Below are positions 55,198 to 55,706 of a DNA stretch of 55,706 nt, one piece after another. Within the stretch, counting starts at the first letter, position 1. Each line of letters starts with the position of its first letter. The position numbers were made by a program, and so were the translations under genes. Origin of the DNA: Ralstonia sp. ASV6 (lineage in GTDB: Bacteria > Pseudomonadota > Gammaproteobacteria > Burkholderiales > Burkholderiaceae); the NCBI RefSeq assembly GCF_016429285.1, contig NZ_JAELUI010000014.1, positions 1 through 55,706 on the forward strand, written 5' to 3'. A model generated the notes under the pieces. It did not search any database. It was not told the origin of the DNA and saw only the letters and a program-made list of their open reading frames with translations.

Positions 55198-55706
55198 GTT
55201 CGGTTTCCTGATGAGCGGATTCGAGATCGGACGCTGCGTGCGCGCTTGCGGGCAGGCGGTCGAGGAACAGCGTGGCGGCCAACAGGTCGGCTGCACCACC
55301 GGGTGACACGTGCAGCGCCAGCATGTCTTGTTCGAGCAGGCGGAAGGCGCGGCGGCCTTGCGGCGTTGCGAGCCCGCCTTCAGCGCGTACCGTTGCGGCG
55401 CCGGTTTGCACGACACGCAATGCTTCCGCGCCACCGCGTGCGAGCACGCAGGTGTCGTCCAGCGTGGCCATGACGGCGAGCAGCGCGTCTACGCGTGCGT
55501 GGTCTTCACGGATGCCTGCGGCGCGCGCCTGGCGCAATGCGGGCAGCGCCACCTTGATCACGTGCGGAAAGCCGGCACAGGCCTGGCCCTTGGCGCCGCC
55601 AACGCCGTAGTCGTTGCACGCGCGCTCGCCCTTGTGGCCAGTCGAGAAGGGCGCAAAGCGGTCGGGGATGTTGGCCAGGCGTGCTGCGCGATTCGCAACG
55701 GCGGCG
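55184..55706 (-). CDS. mdcB: Triphosphoribosyl-dephospho-CoA synthase (5' end outside window)
   Basis: The reading frame runs from the right edge to the stop at 55184, giving about 173 residues of the C-terminal part. It has DYGVGGAKGQACAGFPHV and HVSPGGAADLLAATLFLDRL, which are typical of the MdcB/CitG family that makes the carrier prosthetic-group precursor. It overlaps mdcC. mdcA, the alpha subunit, should lie just outside the window. Confidence 0.9.
   Translation of the reverse strand, partial: AAVANRAARLANIPDRFAPFSTGHKGERACNDYGVGGAKGQACAGFPHVIKVALPALRQARAAGIREDHARVDALLAVMATLDDTCVLARGGAEALRVVQTGAATVRAEGGLATPQGRRAFRLLEQDMLALHVSPGGAADLLAATLFLDRLPASAHAASDLESAHQETEHGAS

Overview
The window looks like the replication-origin neighbourhood of a secondary chromosome (chromid or megaplasmid) of a high-GC betaproteobacterium, most likely Ralstonia or a close relative. 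The reasons are the gene content (a second rpoN, mdc malonate genes, livKHMGF, a KgtP/DctBD locus), the codon bias, and a plasmid-type RepA/ParA/ParB set sitting among ordinary metabolic genes. Species and replicon are inferred from gene content; no search was run. I saw no rRNA, tRNA or CRISPR array.

Layout, left to right. 0-9.4 kb: a cut LysR gene and proline iminopeptidase, a small ORF, an iron-uptake pair (PKHD hydroxylase plus TonB receptor with a Fur-like box), a ClC channel, a YciI protein, a quinone oxidoreductase and a LysR regulator. 9.4-14 kb: a complete branched-chain amino-acid ABC transporter (livF-G-M-H-K). 14.5-24.5 kb: a multi-PAS diguanylate cyclase, a YhfC-type protease, a DctD/DctB two-component system with a KgtP-like permease, and galU. 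24.7-33.6 kb: the replication and partition core, with a KfrA-like protein, parB, parA, a cold-shock gene, repA, a 1.4 kb non-coding origin, a purine permease and a catalytically degenerate tyrosine recombinase. 33.8-50 kb: a DUF4397 lipoprotein, a hybrid kinase, an AlaX-like editing protein, a glycosyltransferase/deacetylase pair, rpoN, two divergent sigma-54 activators, a small membrane-protein cluster around YihY, and prfC. 50.1-55.7 kb: a malonate decarboxylase operon (mdcB-C-D-E-L-M-G-H) cut at the right edge.

The outstanding signal is a 16-bp repeat, consensus CGTACCCGTTTCTGCG. I count 36 copies by eye. They are dense in the gap upstream of repA, where four consecutive starts are 22 bp apart, next to DnaA boxes. 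This marks them as replication iterons. Unusually, 13 more copies are scattered over 20 kb to the left, in intergenic DNA and inside four genes where they are read as unrelated peptides. Four lie just right of the origin and none in the last 23 kb. A second DNA signal, the palindrome ACTTTCAGCGCTGAAAGT, occurs around parAB and once, degenerate, inside the iteron field; it is the likely parS. Together these suggest an extended, one-sided initiator-binding domain, perhaps for RepA titration or handcuffing, interleaved with ParB sites.

Other DNA structures of note are a 114-bp inverted-repeat element after a small secreted-protein gene, a roughly 130-bp near-perfect hairpin splitting the mdc operon, and an orphan terminator in the gap between the two sigma-54 activators.
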